This document shows, in pieces, positions 1-10,900 of a DNA stretch of 57,500 bases; the stretch's first letter is position 1, and each line of letters opens with the position of its first letter. The notes beneath the pieces are model-generated. The model saw only the letters and a program-made list of their open reading frames with translations. It did no database searches and was not told where the DNA came from. Source of the DNA: Symbiodinium natans (lineage: Eukaryota > Sar > Dinophyceae > Suessiales > Symbiodiniaceae); the NCBI GenBank assembly GCA_905221605.1, contig CAJNDS010000837.1, positions 1 to 57,500 on the forward strand, read 5' to 3'. A program made the position numbers and the translations under genes.

Positions 1-61
1 ATCCCAAAAACCTAAACGCCCTGTGGACCCAACAAGAGCGGAATCCGGAAGCACCGCGACA

Positions 62-180
62 TCAGAACCTGCCGAAACCCCTAAACCCTAAACCCTAAAC
101 CCCAAACCCTGAACCCTAAACCCTAAACCCCAAACCCCAAACACTGAACCCTGAACCCTAAACCCTAAACCCTAAACCAA
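62..180. repeat. CCCTAAA telomere-like block
   Basis: Degenerate CCCTAAA/CCCCAAA/CCCTGAA heptamers, then a run of ten C. The island just below it (1-60) has an open minus frame behind an AG but is too short and truncated to call. Confidence 0.9.
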
Positions 181-780
181 ACCCCCCCCCCCAGTCGAGC
201 GCTCCGGCGATGTCGCTCCGGCGCGGTTCGCCACGAAGTGACTCGATACCTGCCGTGCCGTGCTCATGTGGTGCGCCCGTCGGCTTTGGGGGAAAGCCTA
301 CAAAGCCTAAAGCTCCCAAATCCCCTCAAACCCCAATGCCTACCCAAGTCGGTAAACCGACATGCCCAACCCTAACCGGGGGTGTGTAAAACGGCTCCGG
401 CATGGCTTCTCCTAGCATCCAATGCGGCTAGGCCTGGGAGAGGCACGGGCCACTACATTTATGAGACCTGCGCAGTACTGTCCAGAGACTTCTTAGTCAG
501 AAGGTCCGGCTTTGAATGAAGCTCCAGTTTGCGCTGTTGGTTTGGGTAGCCTACGGTAAACTCCAGAAAGTTGGAACACGGTTTGAGGATGATTCAATCT
601 GGGAGAGCTAAGGCTTTAGGGCTTTTAGAGGATCTGTGGACCCCTTGGCCCACAAAAGGCTCAAACCCAACTCCGAAGACACTAGCCCATAGCCAAAATC
701 CGGCTCGGGTGGAGCGACTAGGGATTTGGGGGATTTGAGAGATTTGGGGGTTCAGGGGCCTCAGGAGTCTTGGGGATTTG

Positions 781-866
781 GGGTGTTAGGGTTTAGGGTT
801 TTAGGGTTTTAGGGTTTGCAGGGTTTTAGGGTTTAGGGTTCGGGGATGTGGGGTTTGGGGATCTGG
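781..866. repeat. TTTAGGG telomere-like block
   Basis: Plus-strand GTTTAGGG motifs with TTTTAGGG and TTTGGGG variants, on the low side of the candidate exon at 887-934. This flank has the opposite orientation to the usual exon pattern. The stretch 290-780 holds no recognisable gene. Confidence 0.85.
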
Positions 867-886
867 GGTTTTAGTGCTTAAGGTTC

Positions 887-934
887 TCGAAACGCTTGTT
901 GCAGGCCTTGTACGATTTCTGTCACAGACACCAC
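887..934 (-). CDS. Candidate exon, cytoplasmic tail
   Basis: After a GAG acceptor the minus strand reads VVSVTEIVQGLQQAFRE, an amphipathic helical stretch. The donor is unclear (GA-type at best). The opposite strand is also open over this interval, so the strand rests on agreement with neighbouring exons. It would be a downstream exon of the channel gene or part of the next gene. Confidence 0.35.
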
Positions 935-1514
935 CTCAGACGCCGGATGCATTTTCGGATTTGTGGTTTAGGTACTCGGTTCGTTGAGGGGAAGGAAATA
1001 GCAGCTGTCGTTCATGGCCTTTGAGACCGAATGCCTGTAAACAAAAACGAGCTTACCCCCATCCGAAAGAATACTTGAAGAAAACACTTCTTAAACATTA
1101 CAGAGTAGACGAGCACTATCCCAAGGTTCCAACTTGAGCCTAAGGCTCGCCCCGGGAGCATGGTCGCAGAGAGGGGGTGTGGAAACACGATTCTGGCTCT
1201 CCGACTGTTGTGGGGACATAGTGTCCCCTGAGCACTGATACCCTAAAGTCCTGACACCCTATCGTCCTAAGCGTGCGATCCCCTCCCTGGCTCGGGGGGG
1301 AGGTTTGGGTGCCCAATTATGGTCCCGGTCGGGGTTACTAGATTATCTTTGGCGGCCCCTAGTATTTGGGGTACCCAAAAAAGGGACCAGAACTTGGAGA
1401 GCTGACCATCTGGGGCTGTGGTAAGGGCTTAGGGTTTAGGGCTCTGGCGCAGACATGCCCAAAAGGGACCTACATTCAGAGAAGTGATTGACAAGCCTAG
1501 TCCGGAAACCCTAA

Positions 1515-1660
1515 ATCCTAAACCCTAAAGCCCTTTGAGCCCCAACACCCTAAACCCTAAACCCTAAACCCTTAGTCCACCAAAACACCCCTAAGCCCTT
1601 AAACCCCAAACCCCTAAATACCCAAACCCCCTAAAACCCTTTAAACCCTAAACCCTCCAA
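1515..1660. repeat. CCCTAAA telomere-like block
   Basis: Degenerate CCCTAAA motifs with CCCCTAAG and CCCTTTAAA variants. The surrounding 940-2270 shows only short open frames and no convincing exon. Confidence 0.85.
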
Positions 1661-1708
1661 ACAGAAGCTGGGCATTCGTGCCTCGCTGTTGTCTGGGTCC
1701 AGGATGTT

Positions 1709-1750
1709 CGAGAGGTAGGCATGATCCTACGAGAGGTAGGCATGATCCTA
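1709..1750. repeat. 21-bp tandem duplication
   Basis: Two identical head-to-tail copies of a 21-bp unit beginning CGAGAGGTAGGC. Confidence 0.9.
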
Positions 1751-1974
1751 GCTCTGAGAGCCAGGGTTCGCGGGGTTATCGTTGCAACCCCCTTTCTAGC
1801 TACCTTGTTTCATATCCCTGAGTCGGCAGAAGCCCACGAACCCCTCCCTCTTCCGACCCATCCCCTCTCCAAACGCAGGCCCGTACACATTACACTCGAA
1901 ACCCTATATGGGTTCAGCTACATTAGAGTCCCTGTTTGGGTCGCCTATGTAGTACGACATCCCTAAAACTGGAC

Positions 1975-2056
1975 CCCACAAGGGGCCTGGGCCCTAATTT
2001 ACAGAACTACCCACACCACAAGGGGCCTGGGCCCTAATTTACAGAACTACCCACAC
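1975..2056. repeat. 40-bp tandem duplication
   Basis: Two near-identical copies with period 40, containing GGGGCCTGGGCCCTAATTTA. A related stretch (GGGACCCTAATTTAGAGAAC) occurs near 10766-10786, so this belongs to the dispersed step-like repeats of the window. Confidence 0.85.
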
Positions 2057-2271
2057 ACTTGTACTACATGAGTTACGTTTCTTATTCTCTTCGTGCTTTG
2101 GCCAGGGGTAGTCTTCTAGTCTTCGGGGGGAGGGGCCACACACTTTTCCTTTAATAGGCGTATTTCTGTAGGGGCTTATACAAGGCGGGTTCCCCTGAAC
2201 CCTCAACCCTCAACCCTCAACCCTAAACCCCCAAAATTACGCCCTCAACACTAGAACCCTCAGTCGGAGCC

Positions 2272-2326
2272 CGCCCTCCTCTCGGCAGATGTCCAGCTCA
2301 TCCAAGGCCTTTGCAGCCGCATCATC
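2272..2326 (-). CDS. Candidate exon, acidic helical segment
   Basis: Following a CGGAG acceptor the minus strand reads DDAAAKALDELDICREEGG. The exon has the typical flanks: CCCTAAA-like repeats at 2198-2240 and TTTAGGG repeats at 2336-2366. The composition is that of a cytoplasmic coil. The donor is ambiguous. It lies downstream of a possible stop in the 2469-2527 exon, so it may belong to another transcript. Confidence 0.5.
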
Positions 2327-2468
2327 CTCCGAGGGGGTTTAGGGTATAGGGTTTAGGGTTTAGGGTCCTCTTGGGACTTGGGATAGGAAGCTGCCAAGAA
2401 GCGGTGCCGATATTTGGGAAAACCCATATGAACCCGACGCCTGGGTTTAGGGTGTCTGTGTCATCAGT

Positions 2469-2527
2469 TCAGAAGGCCTGGACCACTTCGTCAAACTCTT
2501 GTCGCGACAGTGAGACGGAGAGGATGC
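2469..2527 (-). CDS. Candidate exon, EF-hand-like helix, possible C-terminus
   Basis: After a GCCGAG acceptor the frame reads ILSVSLSRQEFDEVVQAF and meets TGA at 2471-2469. LSRQEFDEVVQAF resembles the second half of an EF-hand with its exiting helix. EF-hands after the S6 helix are common in dinoflagellate channels. If a GC donor at 2477-2476 is used instead, the exon ends at 2478 and the protein continues. Confidence 0.5.
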
Positions 2528-2646
2528 CTCGGCAGAGCAGAGTTTTAGGACTGGCAGAGCTTCAACGCTTCGGGCATGGGGTTTCAACGAAGGCGTATGT
2601 CGCAGAAGGTTCAACCTCGCCCGTGGAGGGGGTTTAGGGTCCTGCA

Positions 2647-2818
2647 TCCTTTCCAACTTCTCGGACACCTTCTCAATCCCTTTACCAAGCTCCCCCAAAC
2701 CCATGATGATGGCCCCCACTCCCCGCCGAAGAACAGGACTCTCTAGAAAAATGGTCCAGAAATCCGGTGCCCACCCCACAGCATCTATTGCACTGTGGCA
2801 AACCTCTAGAAACTCCAT
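2647..2818 (-). CDS. Candidate exon(s), helical segment GVGAIIMGLGELGKGIEK
   Basis: A 57-codon open minus frame contains a tryptophan-rich part (VGWAPDFWTIFLE) and then GVGAIIMGLGELGKGIEK running into VSEKLERMQ. The real exon may be only the lower part, after an AG at about 2747. Donor candidates are GTGTCC or GTAAAG within the frame. This would lie in the channel's cytoplasmic tail. Confidence 0.5.
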
Positions 2819-3720
2819 GTACGGTCAATGATATGTACAGTTCCATGACCAACAAATGTCAGCTCATGTTTAAAGCATATATCACATAGTTTTGTTCAAT
2901 CTAAATACGAAGTAGCACCGAAAAACCCGCATCTATGCTTATATCAGCTCCATCAGGTTCTGGAAAAACCCGTATATCATAATCATAAAGCTTGGATATG
3001 TTTCATCCTTCCATTGATGCAGATGCGGCTTGAGAAACGGTGGAAAAGGGTGAGGGGGGAAATAGGATGTGAAGTCTGGGGTTAGCCTACGCTTGCTCTA
3101 GGATTCTTTGCAATCGCCGGGTCCCAGGGCTGTCGATGTTGTCGGAAAGCCTTCCCTGATCCCAATCTGGATCCTCGGCACTGAGGCTTTAGGGTTTTAG
3201 GGACTTGGGACCATGAAGGGCCCCTCTACCCACAACTTCGGGTTTAGGGCCTTTTGGGGTTTAGGGAACAGCCCTGATCCGTAGAACCCGTTCAGGTTGC
3301 TGATAGGTTCTCAATCTCAACACTTCAGAATTCAGAACTTGAGGATTTTGGTAGTTGGGGTCCAAGGGCAGTGGGGTCCCCCAAACTCTCAGCCCCTAAC
3401 AACAAACAAGTTAAACCGCTGCATGAGTTTCCGCCTAGCACGGTCCGAGGATGTCTGTCTGAGGCTTAGGGCTCTGCCCTAATCAGTGCAACCGAAATCA
3501 GACCCTAAACCCGATAGGATAAGGTCTAGGGCCAGGGTTTCAGAACTTTGGCTTGTTTCCCTCTGACCCTTTCTCCACCTCACATTCTACTCCGAACCAT
3601 CAAGGACCTAGTAGATATCACGATGAAAGGTCCTGTAAGCACTCCCTAAACCCCAAACCCTAAACCCCAAACCTTAAACCATAAACCCTAAACCCTACTC
3701 GGTAACAGGCCTTGGGTGAC

Positions 3721-3802
3721 TGGCTTGCATCCGAGAGGCCGTGTGCTTCATGATGACGCGCAGCAGCGTGGCGATCCTCGGCTGCAACAAGCCCTTGGCT
3801 TC
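3721..3802 (-). CDS. Exon, post-S6 cytoplasmic region
   Basis: The acceptor is the TTTAG of a telomere-like CCCTTTAG motif, so repeat sequence supplies the splice site. Two frames stay open: one reads RIATLLRVIMKHTASRMQ, the other SQGLVAAEDRHAAARHHEAH. The second agrees in phase with the exon at 4853-4939. Flanks are typical: CCCTAAA at 3647-3702 and TTTAGGG at 3808-3843. The donor is a GT after GCAAGCCA. Confidence 0.6.
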
Positions 3803-4591
3803 CTAAAGGGTTTAGGGTTTAGGGTTTAGGGTTTACAGGTTTAGGCACGCCCTGGGAAAAGGTTCCTAAAAATAGTAGTATGGGGTGCTATTTGGAAGTT
3901 CGACTTTTTGGATACTTTTCCGGGGGTCTGGGTAAGGACTTGTAGGGCTTATGTGCTCGACTAGTTCAGAGCTACAGAGTCCTGAAGGGGCTTCCGATTC
4001 CAGGTGCGAACCCCTCAACTTTGAGAGATTGCGCTGTTCGGTCCAGGCACCCTGTATGATGTACCATGCAAGAGATTGCACACACATCATGGTTCTCACC
4101 AATCCTTCTTGTCTCCATGAGATTCTACATGCGTAGATAGAACGCTTCAGCATCCCCCAAGCCCTGAACCCCAAACCGCTCTGCGCACTCGGTTGTTATA
4201 TAGACATGGAATTCTGTATGACATTATTTATATGTGAAAATGGAATTTATATATGCTGTTTTATGTGAGAAATAGGATATATACTCAAAAATACTGTGCG
4301 GATGACATCAGAGGCCAGGACCTTGTCACCCAAAGGCGCTCGTCGGCCAAACGTTGGGCCTGCATCTGGGGTACAGCGCCCAAAGGGATGGAGCTTAGGG
4401 TTTAGGGTTTCGGGTTTAGGATTGAAGTGCTTATAGGCTCTACAGAGCTTGAAGGAGTGTGTGGCATGCAATTCCCTAAGCCCAACACCCAAGACCCCCT
4501 ACCCTACACTCTAAGTAGGCTTCGCGCGGACCCTAGGGCTGCTGTAGACTGAGGTCCCGAGTCCCAGCCCTGTGACAACCGAACCCGCAAC

Positions 4592-4704
4592 TAGACCCAG
4601 GAGTAACCTATGAATAACAAGGGTGCCCATTTTTGGTTCAAAAGGGCTCATAAGAGACACAAACCCCTAAAAAAGGGGAATGCGGGCCCACTCTGGGTCC
4701 TAGG
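4592..4704. repeat. Dispersed repeat, copy 1
   Basis: Shares an ordered series of blocks (AGACCCA..GAGTAACCTA, AATAACAAGGG, ACTCTGGGTCCTAG) with 27871-27979. It is a low-copy interspersed element without visible coding content. Confidence 0.75.
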
Positions 4705-4852
4705 ACATCAAGAGCGCCAATGATGGGTTTCGCCCTTTGGCCACAGTGTGCCTTGCTCCCGGGCCCGGCCCTCAGAAGTAGGGGAAGCAATGTATTCCTT
4801 CAGGGTTTAGGGTTTAAGACCCACACTTTCAACCCCAAAACCCTATGTAAAC

Positions 4853-4939
4853 CCCAGGCACTTATCGCCCTCTCCACCAAAGTCATGTCCGTGAAGAGCA
4901 CTTTAAAGACAAGCCTCGAAAGCAAATTGACCGTCGACC
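4853..4939 (-). CDS. Exon, cytoplasmic region just after S6
   Basis: Minus frame STVNLLSRLVFKVLFTDM followed by TLVERAISAW. It enters with two bases of a split codon and leaves with one, via a GT inside a telomere-like GTTTACATAGGG. Phase fits both candidate upstream ends (5051-5084 via a GA donor, or 6203-6259). The plus strand is also open here, which lowers confidence. Confidence 0.55.
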
Positions 4940-7900
4940 CTCAAGGCTGTTTGGCTTTCTTGGGGGTCTTCGGGGATCTTAGGCGCTGAGATGTTCAGGG
5001 TTGAGGTGATTCGGGACCCCCCTAAGCCTTAAAAGGGGCCCAAAACCTTCCTGCCTTCGCAGCTTTTTCGCCCTCGGTGGCGGCCTGCAGACAGATTCGG
5101 GGACTGTTGGTTGCAGGTTTTTGGGCTTTTGCTTTGCCTTAAGGGTTCGGGTTTAGGGTTTAGGGTTCAGGGTGTAGGGTAGGGTATTCGGGTTTGTCAT
5201 GGGATAAGGATTGGGGTGCCAAGGGCTTTAGGTTTTAGGGCGCGAGGTTTCGGGCTTCGGAAGTTTGGGTTTAGGGTGCAGGGTTTAAGTTGGGGTGTAG
5301 TGTGTAAGATTGTAGGGTTGAGGTCGTAGGACTTAGAGGATTTTCGGTTGGGCGTTTACATGGGCACCTCGTTCCAGGCTCGGGGTTTGGGGACGTAGCT
5401 CCTGCCATTTATCTCGGTACTTCTTCGAGCACCCAAAAACCAACTGTGAACCCCTGCGCTGACTTGACGGGTCTAAAATGACTATGCCCGAGGGTAGGCT
5501 TTAGGGTTTTAGGGTGTTGGGTTTAAGGCTTAGGGCAAAAACCTCAGAATAGAAAACCTTAAACCAAATGAATAGAGGCAACCAAGAAGGGTTCCGAACG
5601 AAAAAGCCTTAGGGTCTATGGCTTGGGCTCCGAAGTAGCCAACTTTGTCTAAAGGGTGTAGGGTTTAGGGTCATTATGAGGGAACCCCAACCATGCCAGA
5701 CTCCCTGATAGTTACCAAGATCATTCTCCTTGGATGAACAACTTCGGGTGGGTGGCCGCTTTCTTGGAGCCTCTTGATTTAAGCAGACTGGGGTTTCTTC
5801 TTGGACTCTTCCAGGGGAAGCGCCTGCTCTCTGAAACGTACACTGGAACCTTGCATCAATAGTCATAGAAACTGCCCGACATACCTAGTTTAGGGGAGGC
5901 ACCATCATCGTGCTTTCCACGAAGATGGCACTGATGACCTCAGCATCCGAGGAGTTTGGATGGTTAGCTTGGGGTGTCGGTCTCCATTCACTGCAGGTAT
6001 GGCTTCTTCATTGAGCATTTGCTATGGCTCGGGATAGTTTTGTCTAGTTTTATTAAGTTGGGCAGAGTCCCCTAAGGTACCTGCAGTAGTACTCCTTACG
6101 GAAATTGACCGAAAAAGGACTACCAGATTCAACCCATAACCCGAAACCCATGACCCGTTCTAGGCCTGAGCCCAGGATTCCTATCTTCTGGGATGCTGCT
6201 GCCTGAGAGGGCAATATCCAGCCGCTGTCGCTCCACGAACAGCGCCGATATCAACGAAACTGCGACACTATGGCGCGCTGCGAGATTCTGGGATCGACTG
6301 CTCCTGCTTCCTGTTTGGTTTAGTGTAGGTAATTCCCCAAACCCCAAACCCCAAACCCCAAACCCTAAACCTAAACCCTAAACCCGAATTGCACAGGGTT
6401 GCTTGGTCCCTCAAGTGGGGTAGGGGCTCCTTGGGGTGGAGGGTCCCTTGGACCCGTTGGGAGAACTGAAAGCTGTTGTGCAACGATGCCGAGCTGCATT
6501 GAAGAGGCCTGGCCCACATGAGCTCAGGGTTCAAGCTTGAAGGGTTTTGGTCGTTTGGGATCGTAGGGCTCAATGTCTTGCAGTTCAGGGTTTAGAGTTC
6601 GGGTTGTCAGTGTTTTCGGTTGGAGGATCTGCCAACTGCCCAATGGCAGCTTGTGACTGGGAGCCAAAAGGCCTTCGCTACTCGGGTGCCCTACATCTTA
6701 TCTACATCAAGAACAGACCATCTGTAGCTTCCGCCTGCTGTCTTGTTAGCCTTCTCCGGCGGGGGTTTCTAGGGGTACGGTATGCCCTAAACATCCGAAG
6801 ATTTAGGGTTGGGAGACTCTTGCTTGTTGTCCACCGCAAGGCCAAGAACCCTAAGCTGCAGACGAAACTGATCCCAACTTCTTCGGCGTACTGGTTCAGA
6901 AGAAGAAACTTGGGGGAGAACTGCGATCCGAATGTCTCCCTTCGACAAATTCCCGTAATCTTACTAGATCTTTGTGGTTAAGAAACATAAGATGGGTTCT
7001 GATAGCTGGGGAAGCTGCATCATCTACTGTCTACCCATCGTATTTCTGGCAACCTGAGGCTCTGTTCCTTAGCAGAGTCTGTCCTCTACGCTGCAGGTTT
7101 GAGTGCTGAACCTCAACCTCGGGCTTTTTCAGGCTCAGGGTGATAGGAAGGTGTAGTTGTCTGAGCTCTCTCTGAAGGGAGCTTTGGGAGTGCGGGTTTT
7201 AGGGTTCTCCCCGAAAGGGTGCCTCAAATACCGTATCCTACGGAGGGTCGACTGCAGCCGAGCCTATGGCCACAAAGTACAGAAAAACACCTGGCTAGGG
7301 TTGAGGGTTTAAGGTGTCTGGGGCATTGGGGCTTGGGCTATTGGGCTTGGTGGTGGTGGTCGGTTTTGGGCGGTTTACGATTCCTCGGGTTTCGGGCTCT
7401 GTTGTCTGTAGGGTTTTGGGTTCAGGGTTTCAAGGGTTCAAAAAAGGGAGCCCTCGCCCCACAGATCAGAAACCCCCAAGCCCTCACATGTTCATTCTCC
7501 AGCTCCTCCTTCAGCCCCACCGAGTTTGCAGCCGAGGCCCAAAACCCCAAACCCCACATCCGTGTGGTTGCCAACGAGTTCCGGGGTTTAGGGCTTCTTG
7601 GGTCCCTAAGTCGTCAACCCCTTTAGCCGCTTTTACCCCTGATTGCTTGCCAAGGAGCCATACAGGACCGCAAGCCATGCCTGGGGTTAGGATGTAGGGT
7701 TTAGGGTTTTAGTGTTTGGGGTTTCGGGTTCTAAGGCTACCAAGGAGAGCCCCCCCCCAATCGTTCGACTTCCGCGTTTGCGTAGGGATGTCTAATTCCT
7801 ACTTCAGAGTTCAGGGTTATAGGGTTCAAGCTTTAGGGTTTACACAAGCACTCTGAAATGTCAGGATTGCGAACTTCACTCAGGGCGCGTGTGTTGCTCT

Positions 7901-10900
7901 GCGCGAGGAGAGGGGCAGGAATCAGCACGCCATTTGCAATGATCAAAAACCCATCCGCCCTCTCACTCTTCGCCACAAAGTCAGGACCACCCTTCCCCAC
8001 CCAACCCGAAGAATCGACGTTGGAATGGAGCTCTATAACTCTTCAAAACAAAAGGGCCGACAGGCAAGAAACCATTAACGCCCCTCCCCCCGCTGAACAC
8101 CCAAACTACAGCGTAGAACTCAGAGGAGGTAGGACTGGGGCTGTTATGATTGTTTTGGGCAGAAGGCACAAGGACGCAAGATTACAATCCCAATCGACTC
8201 GCAACTCTCAAACCCCTTAAAGCACCATTAGCCGGCAATAACGGGGCCTTGAGAATCAGAATTGCCATAACGGAATCCCATTATTAGCAAGCATACCGAC
8301 CCTCTATTAGGGGGCTCCGAACAACTAAGCCTTCAAATGCATCAAGGCTGCCGAGTGGAACCTGAGAGCGCTTGAGACGCAAAGCTTGCGTGGTCTCGCC
8401 AACTGAGGCTAAACCCTAAAGCCTCCTCTCAAAGTAGGGACTTGCCCCCGAAAAGAATCCGACGGCATGATGGCTTTCGATATACCGGGGTTCAGGGTCC
8501 GTCCTGGAGAACGAGCACATGAGTGGCCCCTGAAATCCAACGCGCACGCAATGATGTGCCACAGCCCAAACCCTAAACCCTAAACCCTAAACCCTAAACC
8601 CTAAACCCTAAGCCCTACGCTTTGTCCCAGCGGCTCGGTGATGTGCTCGAAGATCGGGGAGCCGCCACTGGTGGAGCAATCGCCGAAAGCGCACCGGAAG
8701 AGTGTCAGGGTCTGGGCGTTTCTAGGCTTGGCAACCCCCAATCCCTACACCCCTAAATCCTAAATCCTAAGCCCTAAACCCTAAATCCTAAACCCCAAAT
8801 CGCCTTGGTTTTTTTGCGCTTCTTGGGCCTCGGTTTCCTGCGCCCCTTGGGCACCGTCAAGGTGTCGAGTACAGTCAAGGTGTTCGGGTTTATCGGTTTA
8901 ACCCTAAAGAAGGTGTTCGGGTTTAACGGCTAAACCCTGAAACTAACTGCCCAAACCCAAAGCCCGAAGACAAACCCTGAAAGCCGGAACTCCGCCCAGA
9001 AAAACAAAACCGTAAAACCCTACTCTTAAAACCGTATCAGCCCTAAAGGCCCGACGAATCCTGGCAGCCTCCTACACCCCTAAACCCTAAACCCTAAACC
9101 CTAAACCCCGATTCCCGACACCTCCAAACCCTGAACCCCGAGACCGAGCGCCGCGCAGACCGCGGGACCGAAGCAAAGTACTTCCCAGTGAGCTGCACGC
9201 GGCTGTTTTCGCAGGGTGTTGGGTGTTGGGGTTGAGGGTTGAGGGTTTAGAGGTTAGTTTAGGAGGGTTTATGGTTTAGGGTTTTCTGCGCCAAGAGTAT
9301 TCGTACACACCTAGGCCGTAAACCCTAAACCCGAACCCTTGCATTCAGGTTCTCATTGGCTTTTCGAGCACCCTGAGCCCGACACCCCCTAAACCTTAAA
9401 CCGTCAACCGTCAAGAAAACCCTAAACCCAAAAACCTAAGCAGCAAAACCCTAAAGCCCTAAAACCACCCCAATCCTTATTGGGGTCTTTACTGCAAAGG
9501 CTTTCTGTCGCTTGGGGTGGGACACCCCGTGTCACATGGCGATAGGCATGTGGAACCCTAAGCCCTATACCCGAACTGTTCCTGGTCGGGGAGGCAAAGT
9601 TTGTTTAGGGTCTTTAGGGTTTTCAGGGCTTGCGATTTTCACCTAAATCAGGGGGCCCTAACCCCCGTCGACAACGCCAAAGCTGCACCGCTGCCCCTCC
9701 ATTCCCCAAACTCTTAACCCTAAGCCCTAAACCCTAAACCCCATCCGCGCTAAACTCCCAGGGTTCACGGTTCAGGGTTTAGGCGAAAATTTCTTTTTCA
9801 GGTTTCGGGTTGAGGGTAAACCCGAAAACCCTAAACCTGGACCTGGACTCAGCGGTTCAAGTCCTGATGTTTGCCGCTTGTCAGGCCCTCAACCTCACCA
9901 CCCCCCGACCCGCCAAAACAGCAACTCCCCCAACCCCGAAACCCCAAACCCCAAACCTTTCGAGCGATAACTTGGTAGGCCAGGAACCGCATTATAATCA
10001 GGGTGACCGTTTTGGGGTTGGTTACCTCATTAAGGGAACCCGCAACCAAAACATGGCCAAAGGGTACCACTAAGGAAACCCGAAACACTAAACCCGAAAC
10101 CCTAAAGCCCAAAACCCCATCCGAGCGACAAGGGGCCCCAAGCTGTGGTCCCCCAAACCCCAAGACCGGACCCCGGGTGCACCTCGTACTCCGTTTCGCT
10201 TCTGCCAACCGTCTCCCGGAAGACTGCAGGCTTCAGAGCTTTGGGGAACACGGGTTTCGGGTTTAGGGTTTAGGGACACCCTAAGCGCGCGAGGTTCGAT
10301 ATGTCCTGGTTGTCACTCCGTGAGAGTCATGGGGCCCCAGGACCACTGCCGGTATGTGAGTCATACGGTAACATCCAAGAAGCCATGCTGTGGCTCGGGT
10401 TTTCTTGACACTAAACCCTAAAACCCAAGTGCGAGAAGGTGCGGGGCCGTTTTTAAGGTTTGCGGTTTGGGGTTTAGGGATGCAAGGACCCCGCCGTAAA
10501 GCCGAAAACCCCGACCAAACGTGGCACTTGTAGCTCTGTGAGATTTAGGAGCACCAGAAAAACTGTGGGTGGTTGGGTTTAGGGCGCAGCGGCTTCAAGG
10601 GCTTAGGGCCCTACAGCCCCCAGACCCTAAAAACCCAAACTCAGAGTGGCTTTATCCTCCTGCCCGAAAATCCTTTGACGTGTATCTCATTGTGCTACTA
10701 CATGGGCAGTCCTCTAAATTCGGGTTTCTTTTTTGGGCTACGGCAACTACTAAAATCCCAAAACGGGACCCTAATTTAGAGAACGACCCACATATTCACC
10801 TTGCCCACGCTGACCCCTAAGCCTCTTCCCGAGTCGAGATTTTGGTTTTAGCTCTTGACTCGCTGAAGCTGAGTCGTGGGTGGGGTTTAGGGTTTCGGCT

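Noticed and set aside
7500-7560. Minus frame SVGLKEELENEH before a GTGAGG
   Set aside because: Good donor, but it falls between the two halves of S6, so it cannot belong to the channel as reconstructed.
8795-8840. Minus frame ETEAQEAQKNQGD after a GGCGCAG
   Set aside because: It would split the pore between VPRS and TLFRC. The flanking exons join in phase without it.
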